Below are positions 9,596 to 21,445 of a stretch of DNA of 64,000 bases, piece after piece; position 1 is the stretch's first letter; each line of letters opens with the position of its first letter. The notes beneath the pieces are model-generated. The model was given only the letters and a program-made list of their open reading frames with translations. It ran no database searches and had not been told where the DNA came from. Where the stretch lies: NCBI GenBank assembly GCA_945643635.1, contig CALZFC010000020.1:2068501-2132500 (forward strand), written 5' to 3'. Position numbers and translations under genes: made by a program. Source of the stretch: Allodiplogaster sudhausi (taxonomy: Eukaryota > Nematoda > Chromadorea > Rhabditida > Diplogasteridae).

Positions 9596-12245
9596 ACATC
9601 TCCGACATGGACATCAACTGGCCGGTGCATCTCTGCGTCGGCAACGTCGTCCACCAGCTACTCTTTGGCCACTTCATCAAACATAACAACAGCACACAGA
9701 TGCGATACTATCAGGCGAGATTGGTTCTTGTCGAATTATTCTTGCATTTTCTGTAATTTAAATTTTAAATTCTTATCTCTTAACATGCTTTGTCCTGTTT
9801 AGGATCTCATCGAAGACGCGATGGTGAAAGTGCGAAGTAGTCCTTTTGTCCCGCTCGTACAGATACGACAGCTCATTCATATATTTTCAACGTTTTGTTA
9901 AATCTTCAAAAAAATTTTATATACGAAAATGAATTTTCAATAGTCAATCCGGCTTTTCTTTTACATGAAGACTTCATCTCAGATAATGTGTTTTTCATTA
10001 AAAGACTAAAATTAAAATAATAACAATTTCTAAGCGTACCCGTGGACAATGCATCTGCCAGTGATCGGCTGGCGCGGCTACGGCGAGATGCGCTCCGTTG
10101 CACTCGAGCTCATCGCTTACGTCGACGGCGAGATCGAACGGCATAAGAAGGCTCGCGACTAGTTTCAGATATCAAAATGTCATCGACAACCTAGATTCTC
10201 CGAGTTTACAACTGTATATCAAGGCGCTTGAATCGGCCGACGCGGACGACGAGCCTCGCACGCTCGTCGATGCATACTTGCGAGAGATGCGGCGAAGGGA
10301 GCAGTCTGGGGAGATGGCGTCTTTTTCGTCAGTTTTTTTCAGTTTTAACATCACTAAAACTATAAAGAGAGCAAAGAACTCCATCTTGAATAGCGCCTTG
10401 TTGCCGGACAATGAGCATGAGATTTAGAGAGACGCGAATACAAAAAGCTAACAAATTAGAAATAGATCACGGTTGGGTGTCATGCTCCTTTAAGTCGTGA
10501 CAACCTCGTGAATGTCGCAACCGATCTCTGGCTGGCTGGCATGGAGACGGCGGCGACTTCCGTGCGCTGGGGCTTGCTGTTGCTCGTCGCGCATCCGCAA
10601 GTGCAGGTCGACATTTTTTTATTGATTACCGTATTTTCTCTATTAGTACTCCCGGGGGTTCTATTTTTCAATACCCTTGCAGGGGATTGGCATTATTAGA
10701 GGGAGGGGTTCTATTGTAGGGAGGGTACTATTTTTTTATGTGAGACAAAAAAGTTTGATAACAAAATTTTATTCTCAAATAGTAGGAATCATAGCTCGAA
10801 TTCTATGGAATCATCACTGTAATATCCAATTTGCAACATATCTTGAATGGATTTGCCATCATTATATTGGGGTGAGCATCCTATGCCTCCAAGATCCATT
10901 CGAGGTACCTCTCGAGCTGAGGTCTTAGACTGTAAGGGGGGGGGGTACTATTGGAGGGGGGGGGGGTTCTACTAGGGGAGGGGTTCTGTTTTTCAATGGC
11001 ATTTTCAGAGCGGGGGGGTACTATTAGAGGGGGGGGGTTCTAATAAAGGGGGTGGGTACTAATAGAGAGAATACGGTATACTTCTTACCTCAAATCAATC
11101 AATATTTTTTTATAAGTCAATAATATTGATAACGATATGTATTCGCTATGCAATACGGCAGTAATTAAAAGCACAAATTTCATTTGTACTCATCGCAAAG
11201 AAATGAGTGTGTAATTACATTAACGAAATAAATTCAGTGTTGCCAGCCATTCTTCCCTTCGACTTCCGCTTTTCATTTAATATGAACTGATTGTATGACG
11301 TGGTATTACATTTATTTGAATATGTTGTCACATCTTGAATTGATGTATGAATGGATAAGTAAACAAATAAACCAATAAATAATAATAAACAAGCCTAGGA
11401 GCGTCTCTTCAATGAGGTCGAGCGCGTGATCGGAAGGCGCCGAGTGGCGATGGCCGACCGGCTCCAGATGCCGTACGCCGCCGCCGTCATCTACGAGATT
11501 CAACGAGTCGCCAACGTCGTCACTTTCAACGTCTTCCGCAAGACGTTCAGGGACGACGACATATTTGGCAAGCGGATACCGGCTGGTAGTGTCTTTTGCT
11601 CTTCCTCTTCTCTTTCTTTCGTCTCCGTAAGATCTTTCCCGTGTAGGTTCCTTTTTTATTTTAGGAACTACAATATTGCCGCAGATCTGCACAGTGATGG
11701 CGGATGATGCAGTGTTTGAGGAGGCGGAGAAGTTCTCGCCCGATCGCTTCCTCGATTACTCGCACTCGCCGCCCACGCTCATCCGGGAGCAAACAGAAAA
11801 GGTGCCTTCTTACTGATATTGTTCTTGTTGTTTTTGTTTTGACTAACTGTTTTTATTTCTATGGAAAAATGCCACTTTTTATTCGCAAATTTCGCGAGAA
11901 AAAATTACTAATTATTTTTTAAAGTCCAATGACGCAGGTTTTGACATAATTTTAATTTTTACTGGCGCACTAGTCAACATAGAGAAGATTAAATCATGTT
12001 GATAATTACGAAAAACATATATGTAGTGTGAATATAATATATATATTGAAAAAGCCTGTCACATGCTTATCCTATAAGTACACATGATGAATATAACCTA
12101 CGACCACTCTTCGTCCTATACATATGTACATACATATATAAATATATTTTTTTTATTATGAAACCTATTCAATTTAAATACTTTCTTATTGTCTATCTTT
12201 TCTTTAATCTCCTTCTCATCAATATCATTCTTTCTCTTCCTCCAA

Positions 12246-12280
<35 letters not shown>

Positions 12281-12507
12281 CCTCTCTCTCTTTCTCTCTC
12301 CAGGTAGTGGCCTTCTCGATTGGCCGTCGCCAGTGCGCGGGCGAGTCTCTGGCTCGCGTCGAGCTCTTCCTCGTGCTGCTGTCGATGGTGCAGCGTTTCC
12401 GTCTCTCGGCCGCCTCCTCGCAGCCGACTCCGCCCTCTCTTGAGCCCATTTTTGGCATTCTTCAGACACCCGAGCCCTTCCGATACAAGCTGGAAGAGCG
12501 TCTCTGA
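9596..12507 (+). pseudogene. Cytochrome P450 lacking N-terminal exons (possible pseudogene), CYP2-clan type
   Basis: Exons run from about 9596 to the TGA at 12505-12507 and align in order with the complete P450 at 42.5-46.3 kb. They are: DINWPVHLCVGNVVHQLLFG (about 9608-9714, helix E region); IGWRGYGEMRSVALELIAYV (about 10050-10160); SADADDEPRTLVDAYLREM (about 10225-10315); helix I WLAGMETAATSVRW (about 10503-10611); the ExxR motif YEIQR (about 11399-11586); FSPDRF (about 11685-11801); and the heme loop [11 protein letters not shown] in the last exon (12304-12507). The first 120-180 residues (anchor, proline hinge, helices A-C) are absent. The first visible exon ends CAG|GCGAGA with no GT, so it needs a GC donor or has lost its splice site. 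Helix I, ExxR and heme ligand Cys are all intact. It is either a truncated gene or a gene whose 5' exons were lost recently. Confidence 0.75.
10627..11078. mobile_element. TIR element with poly-G blocks (copy 1), in a P450 intron
   Basis: It is bounded by inverted repeats CCGTATTTTCTCTATTAGT and ACTAATAGAGAGAATACGG, with TA on each side. Inside, short units of the form GGGGG-TACTATTAGAG and GGGGG-TTCTA recur near both ends, with a unique middle containing an ACCTCTCGAG motif. No coding capacity is seen, so it is a MITE-like non-autonomous element. It lies between the helix I and ExxR exons. A second copy lies at about 16046-16470. Confidence 0.75.
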
Positions 12508-12745
12508 ATTAATTCTCAAAAATATATTTTTTTATAGGTATCACAATTATTATTACACATCTTTCAACTCGTTTTGCTTATAAAATATATTTGAAAAAAC
12601 AAATCCCTTTGTAGAAAGGACACCGTCAATGCTTAGTGAATCTATTTCACAGCTATTAAAATTAATAAAATAAACCTGTATATGAACGGCAAGATCACTA
12701 AAATAAGGAGAAAAACATACTAAAACAAGGGATCTTCTTCGGCGC

Positions 12746-15700
12746 CTAAGATCGCCATCGCGGCCATCGAATGGAAGAGACGGCTGAAGCTCTTGCGCCG
12801 GCGCCGGCGGCCGGGAGCTCCGCGTTCCACGCCGCGCTCAGCTGGACAAAGTAGACGTCGGTCGTGCGTTGGACGTCAGGCGTGACGCCTTCCAGCGCGC
12901 TCTGCTTCACGCTTCGGAATCTGTGTAAATAACTAAAAGAATAAGTTATTTTTAAAATGTTTTTTAAAAATATTGCTTCATAAGCATGCCTTAATTATGG
13001 AACTAAATTTGAAACAAAAATTAATGAATGAAATTTGATGGACGAAGAAGCATCGTCTCTCAATACTACATTTCTAGGAAATGATCCAATGTACATACAT
13101 AAGTATGTATGTATGTAAGTACGTAAAATTACACTCTGACGAACATGGCTCACCTTGAGAGAAGGCTGCAATAGGCGAGGAAGCCGTTTCGCCAGTCGGG
13201 CAGCATCAGCACGCCGCAGGCAATCGGAATATAGCTCGAGCTTCAATTTAATTCGTGCGAAAAATTCCCTCGTTTTATAGGCCAAAATTAGCCATAAGCT
13301 AGTATATTTTCTAACGATAAAAATAAGAAAAGGAAGGAACTTGAGATCGCGAATCTAATATACGAGAGGGAAAGAGTGAGAGAGATAAAGGGAGAGAGAA
13401 AGGGAAAGGGAGAGTGAGAGAGAGGGAAAGGGAGAGAGAGAGAGGAAAAGAAGAAAAGACGTACACAAGCTGGCAAAAGTCGATGATGGCACGCAGAAAG
13501 ACGGCCGCGAAGTCGCAGTCGGGCCACACGAATTCGCGAAGCAAACTCGCCGGAAGAGAGATCGAGAAGAGGCCACTCGCGCCGATTGCACAGCGGAAGA
13601 AGAACTGGAAATCCTTTTTTCTTTACGAGACCGTCTCCCAGGGTGAGCGCGGCAATTCGAACATAAATTAATTTATTCTTACAAATTACTTATGTCTTGT
13701 TTATCGATCAATAAATCAATCAATTTAGACGGTATGCACAATTATAAAATGAAGCAAAATAAGAAATAAAGCAGTATCATTGCCACTTCATTTCTCTCTC
13801 TTACCCTCTCATACATACTGTCTTTTTATGGTATCTTACCCGAACCATTCGATGATTCTCGAGCATTTGATATTTGAGCGGAAGCGTGTAGTCCCGGTAG
13901 GTGGCGTTCTGAGAGATCGCCGATACTCGCTTCAAACTCGCCGACGTCCGCAGCTCGAGCACGATGATACCCTCAAATTAAGATTAGCGTTTAAAAAAAA
14001 GATCATATCTTTTCTTATTTTGTAAAGATATGTGTCTTTTATAAATACGTTGCAAGTTTTCTATTTTTTCTTGTTCATTTTTCCAGTTGCACTTTGCCAT
14101 TCACAAAAAGTATTCCTTTCGGAATAAAGTTTGTACAAAGTTTCTATCCGTCTACTTATTTTCATTTCCAGGAAATGCTTATTAGTCATTACAATAAAAG
14201 CGCCGCCGCCTGTGAGTCCGACGAGAAAGGTCGCAGTGCGTTCAGTGAGAAAACCTGAATGAAAGTAGACATGTCTTTTAGACTACAGACAATACAATTA
14301 TATCTTCTCTGAATGTGATAAACGTGAGACTTTTTTGTTACAATCATTGTGAGTCAATTTGTGACAATGTCAAAGCTCTTATCCCACGCAGAACAAAAGA
14401 ACCAGAACAAATAATGGGTGCAATTAATGCATGGAAGGACATCCTATTATAAGAAGAAGAAGAAGAAGAAAGAATGTTGTAAAAAAGTAGAAGTAGGGGT
14501 GCGAGTCCCGAAGGGATCACTATAAGTAAAGATTAGGTTGATCACCAAAAGTAAGCGCGAGGACGGCCGGAATCGGAGCGACGAAGGCTGCCATGATGAG
14601 GACCGCGGAAATGTGAGCTGGAGCGTGCTTTTCGTAGGATGCCACAAGCCTGAGGCGAACGTTGAATTATTTATGTAGCAAAATTAGCAAAATTATTATC
14701 GCAATAATTATGAATCCTCATATATGTATACAAATACCTTCAAAGTTTTTTTTATATTTTTTCTTTAAAAATTGGTAATTCTAAGGTATGAAAAAGATCG
14801 ACATGGTCAATAAAATATATACAAAAAAAAATCGATAGCCCTACCAAACAGCGGCCGCTCGCTCGACGATCATAGCGACGAGAAAGGTGATGCACGCAAA
14901 GATGTGGTAGAAGCGAACGACGCCTGCGACCACGAAGAGCGCGTCGGCGGGCAGATGGGCTGGAACGGTAAGAAATTTATTAATTTAAAAAAATTTTAAT
15001 TTAGTATATTGCCAAAATTATGTTTTATGTTTTACAATTTTTTTTCAATTTTCAAACACATCATATTTCCTTTTGTTTGTCTTCATTGTCCTCAACGTTT
15101 GGCAAATTTTGTTACCAGGAAATGTTTTTTTTTACATTCTAATGCGAGCGCCAACATTCTCACACTTTCAGTACGATGTGTGAAAGAGTTCAAGCTGCCT
15201 TTCACTCATCGCTAAACCTTGGCGCTATTTTTTTTCTTTTTTCATTCATTTCATACTTGTCTATTTCCAAATATCACGAGCGTTCAATCTATTGCACTAC
15301 ATTGTGAACCACACAAGGAAATAGCGACCTTTCAGCCATACTTGAATATGTTTTTCACAGACTGCAAAAATGGCGATTTGCGACCAAGAACGACAGTAAA
15401 ACGCTTCTGGGTGTACCTTTTTCAAACGTTCTCTATGCTAATATTTCACCTATTCTTATTCTACTGCTGACTGTGGCATTAGACACGAGCTTGCAACTAA
15501 TATGGGGTTGTTGAAAATAATTTGTTCAAAGGCGCGAGTGTTCCGATCTCAAAGAGACAACTATATTTGCGATAACAACGCTTCTCTTTTTGCATATTAA
15601 AATGGCCCGATGCCAGTTTTTATTATTATTTTACAGACTCGGTCTGTCATGAATCTCTAATAAAATTCATTTGCAATCTGACACAAAGCACTAAGCATAT

Positions 15701-17458
15701 GTCAAATGGCATATAAAAGAGTCATTCGCGGTGGACCACGGTGTAAAAATTTTCAATTGGGTCTATGGAGCAATTGAACCAAACCATTCTTCTTTTCTTG
15801 ATACGAATTATTATATTTATATATTTATATAGTTATATATATACATATATATTTGTTTATGTAACCGGAAAGCGTGAGTATGCCCGAGGTGAAGAGTATC
15901 ATGATCACGAAGGCTGGCAGAGTCGCGAGCATCGCGACAGTGTACGCCGCGATGATCATGATCGAGTGACGATGAAGCGTTGCCACCTGCTGTGGAGGAC
16001 ACGGCAAATTAAGGCTGAATTATGAGCTTATTTTGAATACCTTTTTTTCCCTATTAGTGCTCCCAGGGGGCACTATTTTTCAATCCCAGAGGGGGCACTA
16101 TTAGGGGGGGGGGGTTCAATTAGAGAGAGGGGTACTATTTTTCAATGTGATTGGCTAAAAGTTTGTAACCAACAATTTATTCCTAACAAAGGAGATTTGT
16201 AGCTCGGCTTCAATTGAATCATCACCGGAAGATCCATTTTACTGTCAATTTTGAATGAATTTCTAATTATTTCATTGGGAAGAGCCTCCAGAATCCATTA
16301 GAGGTACATCTCGAGACGAGGTATTAGACTACTAGGGGGCACTATTGGAGGGGGGTTCTATTAGAGGGAGGGTACTATTTTTCAAAGGCTTTCTCAAAGG
16401 GGGGGGGGTACTATTAGAGGGGGGGGGGGGTTCTAATAGAGGGAGGCGCACTAATAGAGAAAATACGGTAATTGATTTTATGAATTCCGTTTCACATCTC
16501 CCCCCTCCCCTCACCCCCCCCCCCCATTCATGTGCTTACTATTGAAAATTCTTTCACAGAAGGAAGGTCGCCAAGTAATATACACGTTCAATGTTCCCCA
16601 CATTCCTCCTTTGCTCTTTTGCAGGTCACAGAAACAAGCCGCGAAAAAATTGTTCATGGTCAGAAAAAGGAGAGGATTGAGGAGGCTCAAATTTATTCTT
16701 TTTTTTTATGGCGCCTTACTTGAAGTATTTCCGACAGAACGGCAAGCTGGCTTCATAAAATGATTCTATTCCCTTTTGTTTCATTTCATTGTAAGAAAAT
16801 TCTTTCTTTTCACGAGAAAACCGTCCTGTTCTATTTTTCCATTTACTACATGAGCTTTCTCTAATGTCACAGTTTTGCCTTTGTAAGCGGAAGGAAGGAG
16901 CCAAAGTCCATGGCCTTTCACTTTACAAACCGCGGATTGTGCTTGCATATTTAATTAGATCAACTCTTGGTATACCAGATGGCAGGTGGAAAGCAGCAAC
17001 GGTCACGAAAGTCGCGAGAGTGAAATTTTAAATTAAAGTTTCCGCGTTTCTCGCAAAATGAAAAGGTTATCTCGTTCAATTCAGACATTGCGCTGAAGTT
17101 TCGTACTTCATAAGTCAAATGCATCGGCTATACAACACGAATTTTCAGATGCAATACTGTGGTACTAAGGAGTAAAGCTAGCAATGTCTTCAATCATAGG
17201 CCCAGGACATTGCCAAGTCGTAATGTCTTCTATTTTTTAAATAAAAATGAAATAAAAATTTTCCTTTTTCCAAATTTGTCTTACTGTAAGCAGGCTGATG
17301 AGAAGTGGCGCGGCGACGACAGCGAACGTGGCCATGGCGGCCGCTTCAATGACGTAGCTGATCACAACCAACGAGTAGGACCGCGACGCGACCGCTGACG
17401 CGTCAAGCACGAAGAACTTGAGATGCAAGCGAAATGACGATGTCACATTGTACTCCAT
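12746..17458 (-). CDS. Sre-family (nematode) seven-transmembrane chemoreceptor, about 9 exons
   Basis: Exons on the minus strand are: 17458-17285 (start MEYNVTSS, first TM); about 15990-15865; 14959-14845 (RFYHIFACITFLVAMIVERA); 14649-14546 (WLVASYEKHAPAHISAVLIM); about 14253-14160 (LTERTATFLVGLTGG); about 13975-13837 (YTLPLKYQMLENHRMV); about 13605-13460 (two hydrophobic segments); about 13240-13155 (SYIPIACGVLMLPDWRNGF); and 12920-12746. Joins at 14845/14649 and 14546/14253 keep phase. The ER-A..YEK motif after TM3, the YTL-YQ-EN motif before TM6 and the C-terminal TDVYFVQLSAAWN block are hallmarks of Sre receptors as I know the family. These are nematode-specific GPCRs in chemosensory neurons. 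Total length is about 350 aa, normal for the family. The ends of exons 5-8 are approximate. Confidence 0.75.
13370..13445. repeat. GA microsatellite in an Sre intron
   Basis: An imperfect GA/GGGA tract on the plus strand. On the sense strand of the host gene it is a polypyrimidine tract located just after an exon. Confidence 0.8.
16046..16470. mobile_element. TIR element with poly-G blocks (copy 2), in an Sre intron
   Basis: The same architecture as the element at 10627-11078. The right end ACTAATAGAGAAAATACGGTA is intact, while the left end is decayed (TTCCCTATTAGTGCTCCC). Internal GGGGGG-TACTATTAGAG units flank a middle with the shared ACATCTCGAG and TATTAGACTACT motifs. It sits in the first intron of the Sre gene, between exons 1 and 2. 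Confidence 0.7.
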
Positions 17459-18571
17459 CGAGCATCAATCCACAGCGAAAACTGGACGAATAGTCTTTAT
17501 TTTTTGTAATAATAAAAACAAAAACAAAAATAATAATTAAAATAAGAACAGGAAGGGAGGATGGCATCATTGGGCAAATGTCGATTTTTTACAGAAAAAA
17601 TCCAGAATGTGAAGTAATGAGAGCTGCTAAGTAAGAGGTGAGGCGGAGCTAAGGAATCATCAAGTAGACGGGCAACGACGCATTCCATTAAAATATTTGC
17701 CTACATACGCCGAATGACGGGGGAATATTTGGCGTGATTCTTGAAACTTCTGTTATGGACATCGGGAAACATCAAGATTGTCTTAGAGAATTGATGAGAA
17801 TTAGAAGAATGTATATGAGAAAAATGAGTTTGCAAATATTATTCTCTTTGATTTTGTCCCATTTTGTGCGAGGGAGTGTTCCCACGAATAGCAGTGATTA
17901 CGTATTCTTTTTCCAGTAATGTAACGACTTTAACTCCTTTGTCGTGGAATAAAGAAGAACACTTGAATTGTACAATACAAATAAAAGAAACAACGGTGAA
18001 ACATGTTTCAAATGTTCAAATGACTACGGAAACAAAAGAGCGAAAATGCATTGTTGCAAGCGCATTAAAACACTTTTTCTCATATAAAAATATTTATAAT
18101 TTATTTCTGAAAACAAAATTCTTTTCTGAAATAACTGGTCAAGAGATCAGCGAAGATAAACTCGAAAACAAACCCCAAATCTCTTTCATTGTAAAGAACA
18201 CACACCTAAATGTACCTTACAGAAAACAAAAATGGCAATTACGAAGTATTTCGTGGCAATTATGGCGCTCTGAGAGGAAAGTAAAAGCGAAATAATGACA
18301 AAATATATGTATGTATGTATAGAACCGCCGGCATATGCAACAAGACCAAGTGGCAGGTGCAAAATGAGCATGAGGAAAGGAAAGATTCAAGCGAGTTGAA
18401 AAATGGGGTATGAAGTCTGGCCATGCTAGTAGGCGGGAAACCGACGAAAACAAGATGTCATCTATGGGCATACATACATATGTAGTATGGCAGATGAGAA
18501 AAACCACATCTTCTTTTGTAAAGATGTATTGTTCCTGTCATTGATCGAGTAATACTTCTGAAATTAGTTAC

Positions 18572-18619
<48 letters not shown>

Positions 18620-21012
18620 AATGCGTGCGCACTCGAACCGGCGTCATATCCAAGCAACCCAACAAAATGGCCGCGGCAATCACCGGCCCACAGCCAAAAC
18701 TACAAAGTTGTTATCTGTGTGCAGCAAACAGATAAGTTGCGCACTTCAATTTGTCCGACGACACTGAATTATGTTTCTTTTAGGCGGGCAGATAAAAGAG
18801 CCAAGCGAGCATATTTTCCGTGTACATTTCATTTAAACATGTTTGCAGTCTGAGATTAATCATGTTTGAGCCCGGAAGAAGACAAAACATTGTGTGAGAA
18901 AGATCACACAGAAGGCATGGGAAAGAGAACGGGAACGAAGACGTTTGCTGCTTTTACTACAGCAGACAGGAAGTTACTCACTTATTCGTACGTTTAGTCT
19001 CTCTTCAGCTTGTATCTCCCAGCTATTGGATCTCACCGTCTCCCGCTTCATCTTTGCACTCTCTTCATACATCTCCGGCGAATAAGTACTGTTTCGTTTT
19101 TTCGCCACATTTGATCAGGCTGAGCTAAAAAATTCGATTGCATGTGTGGGGATTACTGTATTTTTCTCTACCACTCACGTACTTTGAACAAGAGCATTTA
19201 TTTGAATTTCCCACCATTTTCATTTAAAAAATATTGGCGGAGTAACACTATGGCGGCAAGGCAGCGAGATTTAAGCGAATGGAAATGTGCAACCGATGGA
19301 CGGCTTTTTTTTCTTCTTTACACGTTCGCTCCCAAGCGACTTGCGTCACAATAAATACATAAGAAATGGGAGGAGAGATACACTTAACTCAATGAAAATC
19401 ACTGCCTTACGAAAACAATTCCATGTAGAGAACCTAGATATACCGTCGATTGGTCCGCTACACGATTCCAAATTTGAAACGTACATATGTGTAACTCCTC
19501 TCAAGTTCTTTCATTGTCTCGCTTTTCTCTAACGTCTGTATCTCTCATCCCTTGATGTAAATGGGGTGCAAAGTGGGGAGGACGGGCAGAGACTGCCTCT
19601 TCTTCCCACCCGTTTGCACTCCTTACTTGGATTTGTTACGAACGGGCGCATCGACTGAGATGCTTTCTAGCGTATTAAAAAAATAAATGCAAATTTCTGG
19701 CTAAATTCTGATTTTCATAAAGCGCGACCGCCTCCAAACGATCTTTTAGGTCAAAATTGATCATGTCGGAATATAAAAGAAGATATTTTTTCGTAAGATA
19801 CTTCCCTTTAGTTGGCACTTACGATTAATATATCTTCATCGATCTTTTAGCTCCTTTAGGAGAGTCTCGATCGACCAGATGAGATGACATTACATAACTT
19901 AAACTGAGTTTCCCCTTTATCATCGGTGATTATCGCGAGCCGTAACGGCGGGCATTAATGCGATTTCTCGTCTTCTCACACGCTTCTCCCACCCTCTCCC
20001 TCCCTCTCCCTCCCTCTCTCTCTCTCTCCCTCCCTCTCCCTCCCTCTCTCTCCCTCTCTCCCTCTCTCTCCCTCCCTCTCTTTCCCTCTCTCCCTCTCTA
20101 TCCCTCTTTCTCTCTTCCTTCACTATTATATATTCAGACACTGACAAATCCGCAGATTTGTTCTTTTATATTTGGATAACGCTTGACAATTCTGAACATT
20201 TTTGAATTTGAATTTCGTTGGTCTCATGGAGAATAATACAGAACACTTCTAGGAGTTTCTCATCATTATCATCATAGTTGACCCGGTTTTCCTTGTATTG
20301 TTTGTTCCGCGCTCTTCTGACGATGAGCCGGTGTCTCTGTCGCTATCTCCGACCCTGTTCATCGCTGTGTGTTATTTCCCGTCATTGCTGACCGACGAGT
20401 TATAACGGCATGTTAAAACTGATTCCTTCAAAGGGTGTCCCCACTGACTTGATACTGATAAAGAAGGATCACTGTTGATCTCGTCAAAAGCCTTCTGTAT
20501 TCAAGAGGGCCTGAGTTGGCTAGAATTTAGGAACAATGAAAGAACATACGTGTAAACGTTCTTTGCTTTCTTGCCTCGGCCGTTGTAGGGAGACCGAAAA
20601 AAATTCGAGGAAAATCACATGAAAAATGAATCCATGCAAAATCACGTGCATTGTGTTCACACAGAAAAAATATTCGTGATATATCACGAAAGGAGGTACT
20701 AATATATTATCATGATTTGACCTTACGAAACTTTTTGTGAATACCGCAGGGAGAATTCGTGTCAGTAAAGGAAGTACCTAGTGATAGGGGGGGGGGGCGG
20801 AATATGGCATTTGCGCAGAGATGTATACATGCACCCCCTTATTTTGCTCGCTGCGGATAGAAAGAGAGAGAGACAGACAGACAGACAGAGACAGACAGAC
20901 AGACAGAGAGAGAAGGAGAGAGAGAGAGAGAGAGAGAGAAGAAGAAGAAGGCGAGAGAAAGAAAGAAAGATGTATGCAGCCTTTCAAGTGATCGATCGAT
21001 CGCATGCAATGC

Positions 21013-21044
<32 letters not shown>

Positions 21045-21340
21045 GAGGGAGAGGGAGAGGGAGAGAAAGAGAGAAGGCGTCTCTCTCTCTCATCTCTCTA
21101 GTTTTTTTAAAGTTGTTTGTCTGTACATACATTGCGAGTATTCATGCACCCCCTTGTCTTGCTCGCTGCGGATAGAGAGAGAGAGAGAGAGACAGAGAGA
21201 GAGACTTACAGACACAGACAGACTGACAGAAAGACAGACAGACAGAGAAAGAGAGAGAAGGAGAGAGAGAAGAAGGCGAGAGAAAGAAAGAAAGATGTAT
21301 GCAGCATTTCAAGTGCGGTCGTTTGCGATCGATCGCATGC

Positions 21341-21387
<47 letters not shown>

Positions 21388-21393
21388 AGGCGT

Positions 21394-21434
<41 letters not shown>

Positions 21435-21440
21435 AGGAGG
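17459..21440. other. Gene-poor region with microsatellites
   Basis: I find no convincing gene. Notable tracts are a pure GA run of about 40 bases at 18575-18616, a CCCTCTCTCT tract at about 19985-20120, and the duplicated GA/CAGA block at about 20820-21430. Open frames such as 17864-18295 are AT-rich and show no splice or family support. Confidence 0.5.
20820..21430. repeat. Two tandem copies of a roughly 300-base block with GA and ACAG microsatellites
   Basis: Each copy starts near ATGCACCCCCTT-TTGCTCGCTGCGGATAG (about 20828 and 21145) and runs through GA and CAGACAGA repeats. It then has AAGAAAGATGTATGCAGC (about 20967 and 21291) and a GATCGATCGCATGCAATGCG palindrome-rich segment, and ends in a GA run. 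This is a local duplication of a microsatellite-bearing unit, not coding. Confidence 0.75.
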
Positions 21441-21445
21441 GGGGG

